Origin: an uncultured Kingella sp.
GTDB lineage: Bacteria; Pseudomonadota; Gammaproteobacteria; Burkholderiales; Neisseriaceae
Assembly (NCBI GenBank): GCA_916720425.1
Contig: CAKARD010000014.1
Location: forward strand, 1-18,174
Length of the DNA: 18,174 nucleotides
Direction of reading: 5' to 3'
Positions 1-6,379 of this stretch are shown piece after piece. Below the pieces are notes generated by a model. The model was not told the DNA's origin and ran no database searches. It saw nothing but the letters and a program-made list of their open reading frames with translations. Each line of letters opens with the position of its first letter. Within the stretch, counting starts at the first letter, position 1. Position numbers and translations under genes: made by a program.

Positions 1-49
1 CGACCAACGGATTAAAAGTCCGCTGCTCTACCGACTGAGCTAACGACCC
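1..49 (-). tRNA. tRNA-Lys (UUU anticodon), 3' part outside the window
   Basis: Read on the minus strand from position 49, the sequence has a 7-nt acceptor 5' strand (GGGTCGT), a D arm with GCTC/GAGC stem, and an anticodon arm GCGGA-CTTTTAA-TCCGT with anticodon TTT in the loop, which decodes lysine. Only the 5' 49 nt are present; the T arm, 3' acceptor strand and CCA lie beyond the window edge. A strong promoter lies just upstream at 61-89. Confidence 0.93.
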
Positions 50-60
50 GAAAGATTCAT

Positions 61-89
61 ATTGTATGCTAAGGCTCTTTTTTTGTCAA
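61..89 (-). promoter_or_regulatory. sigma70 promoter of tRNA-Lys
   Basis: On the minus strand TTGACA (plus positions 84-89) and TACAAT (61-66) are separated by 17 nt. This is a consensus -35 box and a 5-of-6 -10 box. The expected transcription start lies only a few bases before the tRNA 5' end at 49, which fits a tRNA promoter. Confidence 0.8.
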
Positions 90-174
90 GAAGTATATTA
101 AAAATAAATGTAACATCATAAAAAGATATAAATAAAATAACTTTTTATAGCATAAATATTATATCTAAAGATTC

Positions 175-204
175 TTGGAAAACGAATATTATCAGGATTA
201 AGAT
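175..204 (+). promoter_or_regulatory. candidate promoter of the chorismatase module
   Basis: TTGGAA at 175-180 and TAAGAT at 199-204 are 18 nt apart, upstream of the first gene of the three-gene module (ATG at 235). Both boxes match the sigma70 consensus only partly and the surrounding DNA is very A+T rich, so chance matches are likely. It is the best-placed pair I could find. Confidence 0.35.
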
Positions 205-234
205 ATGGCTTGACTTAGCAATGAGGAATCAACC

Positions 235-711
235 ATGACAAATATTCTTTTTACAGTAAGCAGTGATACTTCTTTGGCAGAGTTGTATCAATATTTAAAT
301 CAATATATTGATTTAATAGAAAAAAATATAGATTTAGCACATAAACGAGCCCGCCCCATGGTGGAACAAGCTATAGCGCATATGCGCCGTTTTGTATCGG
401 GTGAATTGGGTACCGATGAGGGTGCTAAATTATGGTTTAAAAAATTGACTAAATTGGCAGAAGAAGTGGGGGATATGAATGAAATTCAATCGGCTTATAT
501 TCTCACGGCCGCAGAAGTAGCACACGCTGCTTCACATATGGGGCATGTTAATATGGCGTTAAGTCGTGGTAATCGTACTGAAGCAGATTCTGAATATGTG
601 AAGTTGCAAACTGCATATGTGAATTTTGCTTTTAAGGGGGCGGATATGTTTTTTGCTTATACACAAAATAGGCCAGTTATTGAAGTGGCTAATCAAGCCA
701 TCGCTGCTTAA
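235..711 (+). CDS. small protein of unknown family, paralog of the gene at 2007-2465
   Basis: I do not recognise this 158-residue protein. It has no signal peptide or membrane segment and looks mostly helical, so it is probably cytoplasmic. It is clearly homologous to the protein at 2007-2465. The shared blocks are an N-terminal L-x-E-L-Y segment (about residues 14-18), E-L-x(6)-G near 57-63, E-E-V-G-D at 76-80, a His-rich stretch with His97, His101 and His104 followed by Val-Asn, then A-L-S-R-G at 108-112 and R-T-x-A-D at 114-118. Spaced His and Glu in helices could bind a metal or an acidic ligand, but that is a guess. The start is supported by GAGGA at 223-227, seven bases before ATG. The chorismatase follows 23 bp downstream, so the two are probably co-transcribed. 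The function is unknown; the neighbourhood suggests a role tied to a chorismate-derived product. Confidence 0.85.
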   Translation: MTNILFTVSSDTSLAELYQYLNQYIDLIEKNIDLAHKRARPMVEQAIAHMRRFVSGELGTDEGAKLWFKKLTKLAEEVGDMNEIQSAYILTAAEVAHAASHMGHVNMALSRGNRTEADSEYVKLQTAYVNFAFKGADMFFAYTQNRPVIEVANQAIAA

Positions 712-734
712 TCGTTTATCAAAAGGAGGCTATT

Positions 735-1919
735 ATGAATACAGCTCTTGCTTATCAAGCTGATTTTGTTACTCAATATGTGTATGCGGCAATTGTGCCC
801 AAAGAGGGTGATACTTATGCACAACAAGTTGCTAATGTGGTTAAACAAATACGACAAAAATTTTTGATCAGTAGTGAAATTTTGCGTTTAACGGTATTTT
901 TTCGTCACCCTGAACGATTAGATGAAATTGTGGGGTTGTTTAAACAACATTTGGCACATGTTTTGCCTTTGATGGCATATGTTGCGCAAGCACCCGCTGA
1001 TGGTAGCTTGATTACCGTGGAAGTGACGGCTATATCGGGAGCGCAAATTGAACATGTTCATGAAAATTTGGCTATGGTGCGTTATGATAATTTAACGTTC
1101 GTTCATACACATTCTGATGCATTGCAAGGTGGTCGTGCTTTAGATAAAAATACCTATACAGATACTTTGAATGTATTAAATGATAATTTGCGTTTATTAG
1201 AACAAGGTGGTGCAACGTTACGTGATGTATTTCGTACTTGGTTTTATATGGGAGATATTGTTGCACCTGATGAACGTGTTGCTGATGGTATTCAGCGTTA
1301 TAAAGAGTTAAACCGTGCGCGTACAGATGTGTTTGGTGATACGGTATTTTTACAACATTATTTGCAAAATATACCGCCTTATGATGTTTATCCTGCTTCT
1401 ACAGGAATTGGAACTGGAGGAAAAAATGTTGCATTATCTTGTACTGCATTGTTAACAGAACGTGCTGATGTATATGTGGTGCCTTTGGAAAACCCACGTC
1501 AAACTGCTGCATTTGAGTATGCGCGTCATTATAGTCCTGAGACACCTAAATTTTCTCGTGCTATGGCTGTGATTTATGATGATCAGGCGGATTTGTATGT
1601 TTCTGGTACGGCATCAATTATTGCATCTGAAACTCAGCATGTTGGTGATGTGGGTAGGCAAACGGAAGAAACCTTACTCAATATTGCTACTTTAATTAGT
1701 ACAGATAATTTTGCTGCGGCGGGGTTTGTAGGTTATGGCGCAAAATTAACTGATTTGGCGATGGTTCGTGCTTACATTAAATACGAAGATGATTACGCTA
1801 TGGTGCGTCAAGTGTGCGAAAGTCAGTTACAAGGCGTGCCTGTTATTTATACGATTGGCGATGTTTGTCGTGATGATTTATTGGTAGAACTAGAAGCCGT
1901 AGCACATATTCAATCTTAA
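735..1919 (+). CDS. chorismatase (XanB2/FkbO/Hyg5 family), hydroxybenzoate-forming
   Basis: This 394-residue protein resembles chorismatases, enzymes built from two RidA/YjgF-like domains that remove pyruvate from chorismate. Depending on the subtype, the product is a cyclohexadiene diol, 3-hydroxybenzoate, or 3- plus 4-hydroxybenzoate. Visible family motifs are Y-P-A-S-T-G-I-G at 219-226, F-S-R-A at 273-276, G-T-A-S-I at 291-295 with an E-T-x-H-V-G-D run just after, and the C-terminal G-D-V-C-R-x-x-L-L-V-E-L-E at 375-387, which carries the likely catalytic Glu. The first RidA-like half is about residues 110-175 and the second about 275-390. In Xanthomonas, XanB2 supplies 4-hydroxybenzoate for ubiquinone and 3-hydroxybenzoate for xanthomonadin. 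I cannot tell the subtype, so the product is open. A strong ribosome site (AAGGAGG, 722-728) precedes ATG. The gene sits between two paralogous small genes, an arrangement I do not know from elsewhere. Confidence 0.85.
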   Translation: MNTALAYQADFVTQYVYAAIVPKEGDTYAQQVANVVKQIRQKFLISSEILRLTVFFRHPERLDEIVGLFKQHLAHVLPLMAYVAQAPADGSLITVEVTAISGAQIEHVHENLAMVRYDNLTFVHTHSDALQGGRALDKNTYTDTLNVLNDNLRLLEQGGATLRDVFRTWFYMGDIVAPDERVADGIQRYKELNRARTDVFGDTVFLQHYLQNIPPYDVYPASTGIGTGGKNVALSCTALLTERADVYVVPLENPRQTAAFEYARHYSPETPKFSRAMAVIYDDQADLYVSGTASIIASETQHVGDVGRQTEETLLNIATLISTDNFAAAGFVGYGAKLTDLAMVRAYIKYEDDYAMVRQVCESQLQGVPVIYTIGDVCRDDLLVELEAVAHIQS

Positions 1920-2006
1920 TTCATCAGTTAGTAAACTTGATTTGAGACAGTCAAGTAATAATAAATTTGTTCACTATAAACTAAACATAACACAAGGAAT
2001 AAAACC

Positions 2007-2465
2007 ATGAGTACCACTTTATTTAATATTTCTGAATCTACCTTAGATGAATTATACGATTATTATAATCGTGTCTTGGATTTGGCTGAGTCTTATGCGT
2101 GGGTTGCGCACCCACGCACGCAATTTCAGATTCATGCTGCATTGCGTGATTATCGTAAATTTGCTCATGGCGAATTGGATATTGATTTGGGAACAAAAAA
2201 ATGGTTTCGCGCCATGTCTCATTTAGTGGAAGAGGTGGGGGATTTGGATAATAATCAAACGGCTCTGGTTTTAGCATTAGCAGAAATTGGGCATGCAGCA
2301 GCACATTTGGGGCATGTAAATACAGCATTGAGTCGCGGTGGCCGTACTTTGGCAGATCATCAATATGAAGCACTCAATCAAGCTTATGTTGGCTTTGGGT
2401 TTAAATGTGCAGAAAACTATTTGGAACTCATTAAAGCACCACAAGAACAAATTTTAGCCTCTTAA
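2007..2465 (+). CDS. small protein of unknown family, paralog of the gene at 235-711
   Basis: This 152-residue protein belongs to no family I recognise but is plainly homologous to the protein at 235-711. It keeps the same order of blocks: L-x-E-L-Y near residue 13, G-E-L near 55, E-E-V-G-D at 75-79, three spaced histidines (96, 100, 103) followed by V-N, A-L-S-R-G at 107-111 and R-T-x-A-D at 113-117. The C-terminal tail differs between the two. No signal peptide or membrane segment is visible. An AAGGAA ribosome site at about 1994-1999 precedes the ATG. It lies 87 bp after the chorismatase stop and is followed by a terminator hairpin at 2472-2498, so it closes the module. The two copies have diverged widely outside the conserved core, so this looks like an old duplication and the proteins may act as a heteromer; that is inference. 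Confidence 0.85.
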   Translation: MSTTLFNISESTLDELYDYYNRVLDLAESYAWVAHPRTQFQIHAALRDYRKFAHGELDIDLGTKKWFRAMSHLVEEVGDLDNNQTALVLALAEIGHAAAHLGHVNTALSRGGRTLADHQYEALNQAYVGFGFKCAENYLELIKAPQEQILAS

Positions 2466-2471
2466 ATGTTC

Positions 2472-2498
2472 AACCGCTCGATTATAGAGTGGTTTTTT
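2472..2498 (+). terminator. rho-independent terminator of the chorismatase module
   Basis: An 8-bp stem AACCGCTC / GAGTGGTT (one G-T pair) at 2472-2479 and 2487-2494 encloses a 7-nt loop and runs into a T tract ending at 2498. It starts 7 nt after the stop codon of the second small paralog and lies just before the end of convergent waaA. Confidence 0.8.
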
Positions 2499-2506
2499 GT
2501 TGGGTA

Positions 2507-3769
2507 TTAGTGAAGATAATCTGCAATGGCTTGGGTTATACGCATACTGGCACCACGATGTTGTTCAACAAATTGTTGCGCTTTGTCTGCATAAATTTGT
2601 GCATCTTCGGGCTGATGATACCAAGCATTGATGGTTTGTACTAATTCTGATGAATGAGAAACTTGTACGGCTGCTTTTGAAGCTAATGCATCTTGACAGA
2701 TGGTTTGAAAATTGTAGATAGAAAAACCAAATAATACGGTTTTTCCACAAGCCATAGGTTCGATGATATTTTGTCCTCCTGTATCCACTAAACTGCCTCC
2801 TACAAATACCCAATTTGCTAATTGATAATAGGCAAACATCTCACCCATGCTATCACCTATCCACACTTCCGTGTCAGCTAAAACAGGCTGGTTGTCGCTG
2901 CGTTTTTGTACTGTAAAACCATATTGTTGTGCCAAGCGATAAGCGTCATTAAAACGTTCAGGATGACGTGGAATCAAGACCAATAAAATATCGCGATGGT
3001 TTTGTGTTGCCCAAGCTTGCAAAATTTGTTCTGCTTCATCTATACCATCTTTTTCGCGTAAACTGGCCGCAACAAAAACAGGACGAGAGCCTATTTTTTG
3101 ACGAAAATATTGTGCCAGTTGAGTTGATGCTAAGGGGGGCGTTATATCATATTTACTGTTGCCGCATACTTGCATGTGTTTTGCACCCAGTTGTGCGAAG
3201 CGATGCGCATCTTGCTCAGTTTGAGCAAAAATCAGTGTTAAATGATTTAAGGCGGGGCGAATCAGTGCAAGGATCTTTTGATAGGCTCTTAATGATTTTT
3301 CTGATAAACGCGCATTGGCTAAAAATAACGGAATCTGCCGTGCATGTGCATGAGCAAATAAATTCACCCAAATTTCTGTTTCCATAATGATTCCACAAAT
3401 GGGTTGATGTTCTTGCAAAAATTGTTGTATCCAATCAACACGATCGTAAGGTAAATAACGACATTGAGCATTAGGGTAGAGCATTTTTGCGGTGGCACGC
3501 CCTGTTGGGGTCATTTGGGTAATGAGAAGCGGTACATGGGGAAAATGGTGTTGTAATTGCACAATAATCGGTTGTGCGGCCCGTGTTTCGCCTACCGACA
3601 CAGCATGTATCCATATAGGGTGTTGGATAGGTTGGGGATAGGGTTTGCCAAAACGCTCGTCCCAATGCAATAGGTAATCAGGATTTTTGCGACCACGACG
3701 GCGTAAATAGTAGCGAATAATTGGAGGAGCTATCCAACCTAACAAACGATATAAGCAAGAAAAAAGCAT
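2507..3769 (-). CDS. waaA: 3-deoxy-D-manno-octulosonate (Kdo) transferase
   Basis: WaaA is the inner-membrane glycosyltransferase that moves Kdo from CMP-Kdo onto the lipid A precursor, the first step of lipopolysaccharide core assembly. The protein has an N-terminal hydrophobic anchor, then H-A-V-S-V-G-E-T, whose Glu (residue 61 from this start) is the expected catalytic base. It also has the family runs T-Q-M-T-P-T-G, M-E-T-E-I-W, L-A-N-A-R-L-S-E-K-S and the C-terminal G-G-S-L-V-D-T-G-G-Q-N-I-I-E-P that contacts the nucleotide. The length of about 420 residues is normal. A longer reading frame begins at 3790, but its first codons lie inside a terminator hairpin and have no ribosome site. 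I prefer the ATG at 3769-3767, where an AGGCAG sequence lies 7 nt upstream and the N-terminus matches the family. The gene lies downstream of laz on the same strand. Confidence 0.95.
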   Translation of the reverse strand: MLFSCLYRLLGWIAPPIIRYYLRRRGRKNPDYLLHWDERFGKPYPQPIQHPIWIHAVSVGETRAAQPIIVQLQHHFPHVPLLITQMTPTGRATAKMLYPNAQCRYLPYDRVDWIQQFLQEHQPICGIIMETEIWVNLFAHAHARQIPLFLANARLSEKSLRAYQKILALIRPALNHLTLIFAQTEQDAHRFAQLGAKHMQVCGNSKYDITPPLASTQLAQYFRQKIGSRPVFVAASLREKDGIDEAEQILQAWATQNHRDILLVLIPRHPERFNDAYRLAQQYGFTVQKRSDNQPVLADTEVWIGDSMGEMFAYYQLANWVFVGGSLVDTGGQNIIEPMACGKTVLFGFSIYNFQTICQDALASKAAVQVSHSSELVQTINAWYHQPEDAQIYADKAQQFVEQHRGASMRITQAIADYLH

Positions 3770-3797
3770 AAAAAAACTGCCTGGAATCATCAGGCAG
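3770..3797 (-). terminator. terminator after laz, overlapping the waaA start region
   Basis: On the minus strand CTGCCTG (3797-3791), a 7-nt loop, and CAGGCAG (3783-3777) form a perfect 7-bp stem followed by seven T residues (3776-3770). It begins 19 bp after the laz stop. The T tract directly abuts the preferred waaA ATG, and the 3' arm holds AGGCAG, the only ribosome-site-like sequence for waaA. Confidence 0.85.
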
Positions 3798-3816
3798 TCA
3801 TCATATCATGCGAAAA

Positions 3817-4461
3817 TTAATCTGCTAAGATAATTTTGCCGTTCATCATGGCATAGTGACCAGGGAAAGAGCAGAAATATTCGTATGCTTCACCTTTGGC
3901 CAATTTAGATACGTCAAAAGTAATGCTATCAGTTTGACCACCACCAATTAATTTAGTGTGAGCAATAACGCGTTCATCACCTGGTTTAACATAGTTTTCT
4001 TTTTCACCGGCAGAAGCACCATCAGCCAATACACCATCTTTATCTGCTGTTTTAGTTACAACAACGTTATGTCCCATTGCGCTAGCGGGCATTTTACCTG
4101 CGTGGTGCAAAGTGATGGTATATTGTTTGCAGCTAGATTTGATGGTGATTTCTTTAGGATCATATTTCATCGCATCATCGCTGGTAATTTCAGTTGCACA
4201 TTCAGCAGAAGCTGTAGGTGCGGTATTTTTTGCTTCGGGAGAAGCTTCAGTAGAAGCGGCAGCAGCAGGTGCAGTTTCAGATGCGGCTGGTGTTGCTGGT
4301 GTTGCTTCTGATGCAGCAGGTGTTGCAGCAGATGCTGGAGCTTCAGTAGCAGGTGCGGAAGTTTCGGTAGCAGGTGCAGTTGAAGCAGTTTGGTTGTTAT
4401 TATCACCGCAAGCAGCCAAAGACAAAACAGCGGCTGTAATTAAACCTAAATAAATTTTCAT
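3817..4461 (-). CDS. laz: lipid-modified azurin with H.8-type spacer (Laz)
   Basis: Laz is a blue-copper electron carrier anchored by lipid in the envelope of Neisseria, thought to pass electrons and help resist copper and peroxide. The 214-residue protein has a lipoprotein signal with lipobox L-A-A-C, lipidated Cys at 18. A low-complexity spacer rich in Ala, Pro, Thr, Ser and Glu follows (about 19-84), with imperfect A-T-P-A-A-S-E-type repeats as in the H.8 antigen. The azurin domain is about 85-214. Copper ligands are all present: His131, Cys197, His202 and Met206. Cys88 and Cys111 match the conserved azurin disulfide. An AAAGGAA ribosome site precedes the ATG. Its terminator lies immediately downstream, so laz is probably transcribed alone, with read-through into waaA possible. 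Reading frames on other strands across the spacer are composition artefacts. Confidence 0.95.
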   Translation of the reverse strand: MKIYLGLITAAVLSLAACGDNNNQTASTAPATETSAPATEAPASAATPAASEATPATPAASETAPAAAASTEASPEAKNTAPTASAECATEITSDDAMKYDPKEITIKSSCKQYTITLHHAGKMPASAMGHNVVVTKTADKDGVLADGASAGEKENYVKPGDERVIAHTKLIGGGQTDSITFDVSKLAKGEAYEYFCSFPGHYAMMNGKIILAD

Positions 4462-4535
4462 GATTAGATTTCCTTTGTGTGGAATTTCAAATTATTAAGA
4501 TTGCGAGATTGCGCTGGAAGCGTATTAGAAATACA

Positions 4536-4565
4536 GCGCATACTGACAAGTACGAAATTATGCGC
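4536..4565. repeat. inverted repeat upstream of laz, possible operator
   Basis: GCGCATA at 4536-4542 is repeated in perfect inverted form as TATGCGC at 4559-4565, with arm centres about 23 bp (two helical turns) apart. On the minus strand a TTGTCA sequence that could be a -35 box for laz lies between the arms. This geometry would suit a dimeric regulator, but no known operator consensus was recognised. Confidence 0.4.
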
Positions 4566-4628
4566 GGTTTCTGTTTTTCTGTGTGTAGATTTACACGGTT
4601 TTTTATGTAAATTTTTGTAAAATAAAAA

Positions 4629-5048
4629 TTATCGCTGATGCTTAACCAGTTGCATTATTGCATGCGCTAAATCGGTATGATGTGATAATTGTTGTGCCGT
4701 GTGTTCAAATTTATCCAATGTGGTTGGGCTAATTTTATGTGAATCAGTGGCGTGAGGTTGGGGGTGAGTGGGTTTGTGTTTAACCTGGAATCGATGAATA
4801 TTTTTATCTATATCTTGCATTTGCGGCAAAACAGCAGGCAGTATCATTTTTAATCGCATGGCACTGCTTGCAGAATCGGTGTGAACGACTAAAGTGTTAT
4901 CACGAATACACACAACACGACATTGATCGCGCAAATTTTGAGGAATATGCTGTTTAAGCTGGCTTTCTAGATATCGCCAATAATCTACCCATTGCAATAG
5001 ATTGTGTAGATTTTTATTTTGGGTAATGATGGTGTGTAGTGAATGCAT
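4629..5048 (-). CDS. dciA: DciA-like (DUF721) protein, putative replicative helicase loader
   Basis: The 139-residue protein resembles the short DUF721/DciA proteins of Neisseriaceae. DciA loads the replicative helicase DnaB in bacteria that lack DnaC. Visible matches are an N-terminal helical region with a W-R-Y-L-E motif and a central segment like C-I-R-D-N-T-L-V-V-H-T-D-S-A-S-S-A-x-R-L, which resembles the family's KH-like core. A polar His/Pro-rich linker then leads to a final helical tail. The assignment is from family resemblance and size only. It is transcribed divergently from ctrA with just 51 bp between the two start codons, and I see no clear ribosome site before either one. Downstream are 167 bp of laz upstream region. 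There is no signal peptide, so it is cytoplasmic. Confidence 0.65.
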   Translation of the reverse strand: MHSLHTIITQNKNLHNLLQWVDYWRYLESQLKQHIPQNLRDQCRVVCIRDNTLVVHTDSASSAMRLKMILPAVLPQMQDIDKNIHRFQVKHKPTHPQPHATDSHKISPTTLDKFEHTAQQLSHHTDLAHAIMQLVKHQR

Positions 5049-5099
5049 AATTAATGATAGAATTCGTTAATTAAATAATGAATTATTGTAAACTAAAAT

Positions 5100-6284
5100 A
5101 TGAATAAATGTGTTTTTGTGTTGCCTTTATGTGTATTGGTGTTGTCGGCTTGTCCTAGCAATCCTAAAACGGGGCCCAGCTTTAGCCAAATCAGCAATAT
5201 GCCTGTGTATCACACTGAAAGCACAGCGCAAATAGAACAAAATTTGCCCAAAGTAGAAATTATAGAGATGAATGATAGAGTGTCTATTCAGTTGGCACGT
5301 TCACAAATCAGTCAATCGTTGTCAGATTTAAATGGGGGCAAAAGCATCAATCCTGACATCATTGGTTTGGGTGATGTATTAGAAATCATGTTATGGGAAT
5401 CTCCTCCTGCTGTTTTGTTTGGTGGATCAATTAACTCACAAGGTGCTGGAACAGCACAAACTGTTAGACTGCCTGAGCAAATTGTCAGTACTCAAGGCAC
5501 GGTTGCTATTCCTTTTTTGGGAAACATTAAAGTTAATGGTAAAACACCACAACAAGTGCAAGACATGATAGTGCAAGGCTTGCAACGCAAAGCCAATCGT
5601 CCCCAAGCTTTGGTACGATTAGTGCAAAATAATGCCGCTAATGTTACGATTATTCGCGCAGGCAAAAGTGTCAGAATGCCCCTGACTGCTCATCGCGAGC
5701 GTGTATTAGATGCCATTGCCGCAGTGGGTGGAGTGGAAAGCAGCGTACAAGATATTTCTTTGCAATTGACCCGTGGTAATCAGGTTCGCACGGTGGCACT
5801 AGAGAGCATTACCACTGATCCTACGCAAAATATTCTTTTACGTACAGGTGATGTGATTACTTTGCACACCAAAGCATTCAGTTTTACAGCATTGGGTGCA
5901 GTCAGTCGCAACCAACGCGTAGAATTTGCGGCAAAAGGTATGAATTTAAGTGAAGCCATGGGGGTAATTGGCGGTTTAATTGATCGCCGTTCTGATCCAC
6001 GCGGTGTGTTTATTTTTCGCTATCAACCGTTAAACAAACTGCCAGCAAATCAACAAATTGCATGGCGCAATCAAGGTTATAGCGACACGATGGATATTCC
6101 CACCATTTATCGTTTTGATTTAAACCAACCGCATTCATTATTTTGGATGCAACGTTTTGCGATGAATGACAAAGATGTGATTTATGTAGCCAACGCCCCA
6201 GCTTCAGAAATACAAAAATTTTTACAACTCCTATTCTCGCCTGTGGTCAGTGGTGTCAGCAGTGTCAATAGTTTGGCAAACTAA
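5100..6284 (+). CDS. ctrA: capsule polysaccharide export outer-membrane lipoprotein CtrA (Wza/KpsD/BexD family)
   Basis: CtrA forms the outer-membrane channel through which group 2-type capsule polysaccharide leaves the cell. The protein has 394 residues, close to meningococcal CtrA. It begins with a lipoprotein signal and lipobox L-S-A-C (Cys18). The polysaccharide export domain follows, with G-L-G-D-V-L-E-I-M-L-W-E-S at about 90-102 and G-T-V-A-I-P-F-L-G-N-I-K-V-N-G at about 133-147, then SLBB-like segments around A-V-G-G-V and A-L-G-A-V-S-R-N. It is the first gene of ctrABCD. No convincing Shine-Dalgarno sequence precedes the ATG and the region to divergent dciA is only 51 bp, so it may be translated from a very short leader. 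Membership of the export family is certain; the CtrA name follows from the complete operon order. Confidence 0.92.
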   Translation: MNKCVFVLPLCVLVLSACPSNPKTGPSFSQISNMPVYHTESTAQIEQNLPKVEIIEMNDRVSIQLARSQISQSLSDLNGGKSINPDIIGLGDVLEIMLWESPPAVLFGGSINSQGAGTAQTVRLPEQIVSTQGTVAIPFLGNIKVNGKTPQQVQDMIVQGLQRKANRPQALVRLVQNNAANVTIIRAGKSVRMPLTAHRERVLDAIAAVGGVESSVQDISLQLTRGNQVRTVALESITTDPTQNILLRTGDVITLHTKAFSFTALGAVSRNQRVEFAAKGMNLSEAMGVIGGLIDRRSDPRGVFIFRYQPLNKLPANQQIAWRNQGYSDTMDIPTIYRFDLNQPHSLFWMQRFAMNDKDVIYVANAPASEIQKFLQLLFSPVVSGVSSVNSLAN

Positions 6285-6323
6285 ATTTATTGTCATGAAC
6301 ACGCGTCTTGCCGCGTACCACGC

Positions 6324-6340
6324 GCAGGGGCAACCCCTGC
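6324..6340. repeat. GC-rich palindrome between ctrA and ctrB
   Basis: GCAGGGG and CCCCTGC form a perfect 7-bp stem around a CAA loop. It sits in a GC-rich island (about 6301-6352) that stands out from the A+T-rich surroundings and also holds ACGCG/CGCGT and two CGTACC copies. No T tract follows, so it is not a classical terminator. It looks like a REP-type intergenic element or an RNA-processing hairpin that sets the ctrA:ctrB ratio. Confidence 0.55.
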
Positions 6341-6379
6341 ACCCCACGTACCCAAGTATTTGAGAAAAAGGCAAACTTT

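Noticed and set aside
1935..1956. Inverted repeat ACTTGA/TCAAGT between the chorismatase and the second paralog
   Set aside because: Six-bp arms with a 10-nt loop and no T tract; too weak to call a terminator or operator.
2968..3387. 139-codon plus-strand frame opposite waaA
   Set aside because: It is antisense to a well-supported gene, has no recognisable domain and no ribosome site.
3958..4453. Long open frames on both strands across the laz spacer
   Set aside because: They mirror the Ala/Pro/Glu-rich repeats of Laz, have low-complexity products (poly-Leu/His or Ala/Val) and lack ribosome sites. They are composition shadows.
4589..4609. Short hairpin GTGTA/TACAC followed by six T residues, plus strand
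   Set aside because: The stem is weak and A/T-rich, and no plus-strand gene ends there, so a terminator has nothing to serve.
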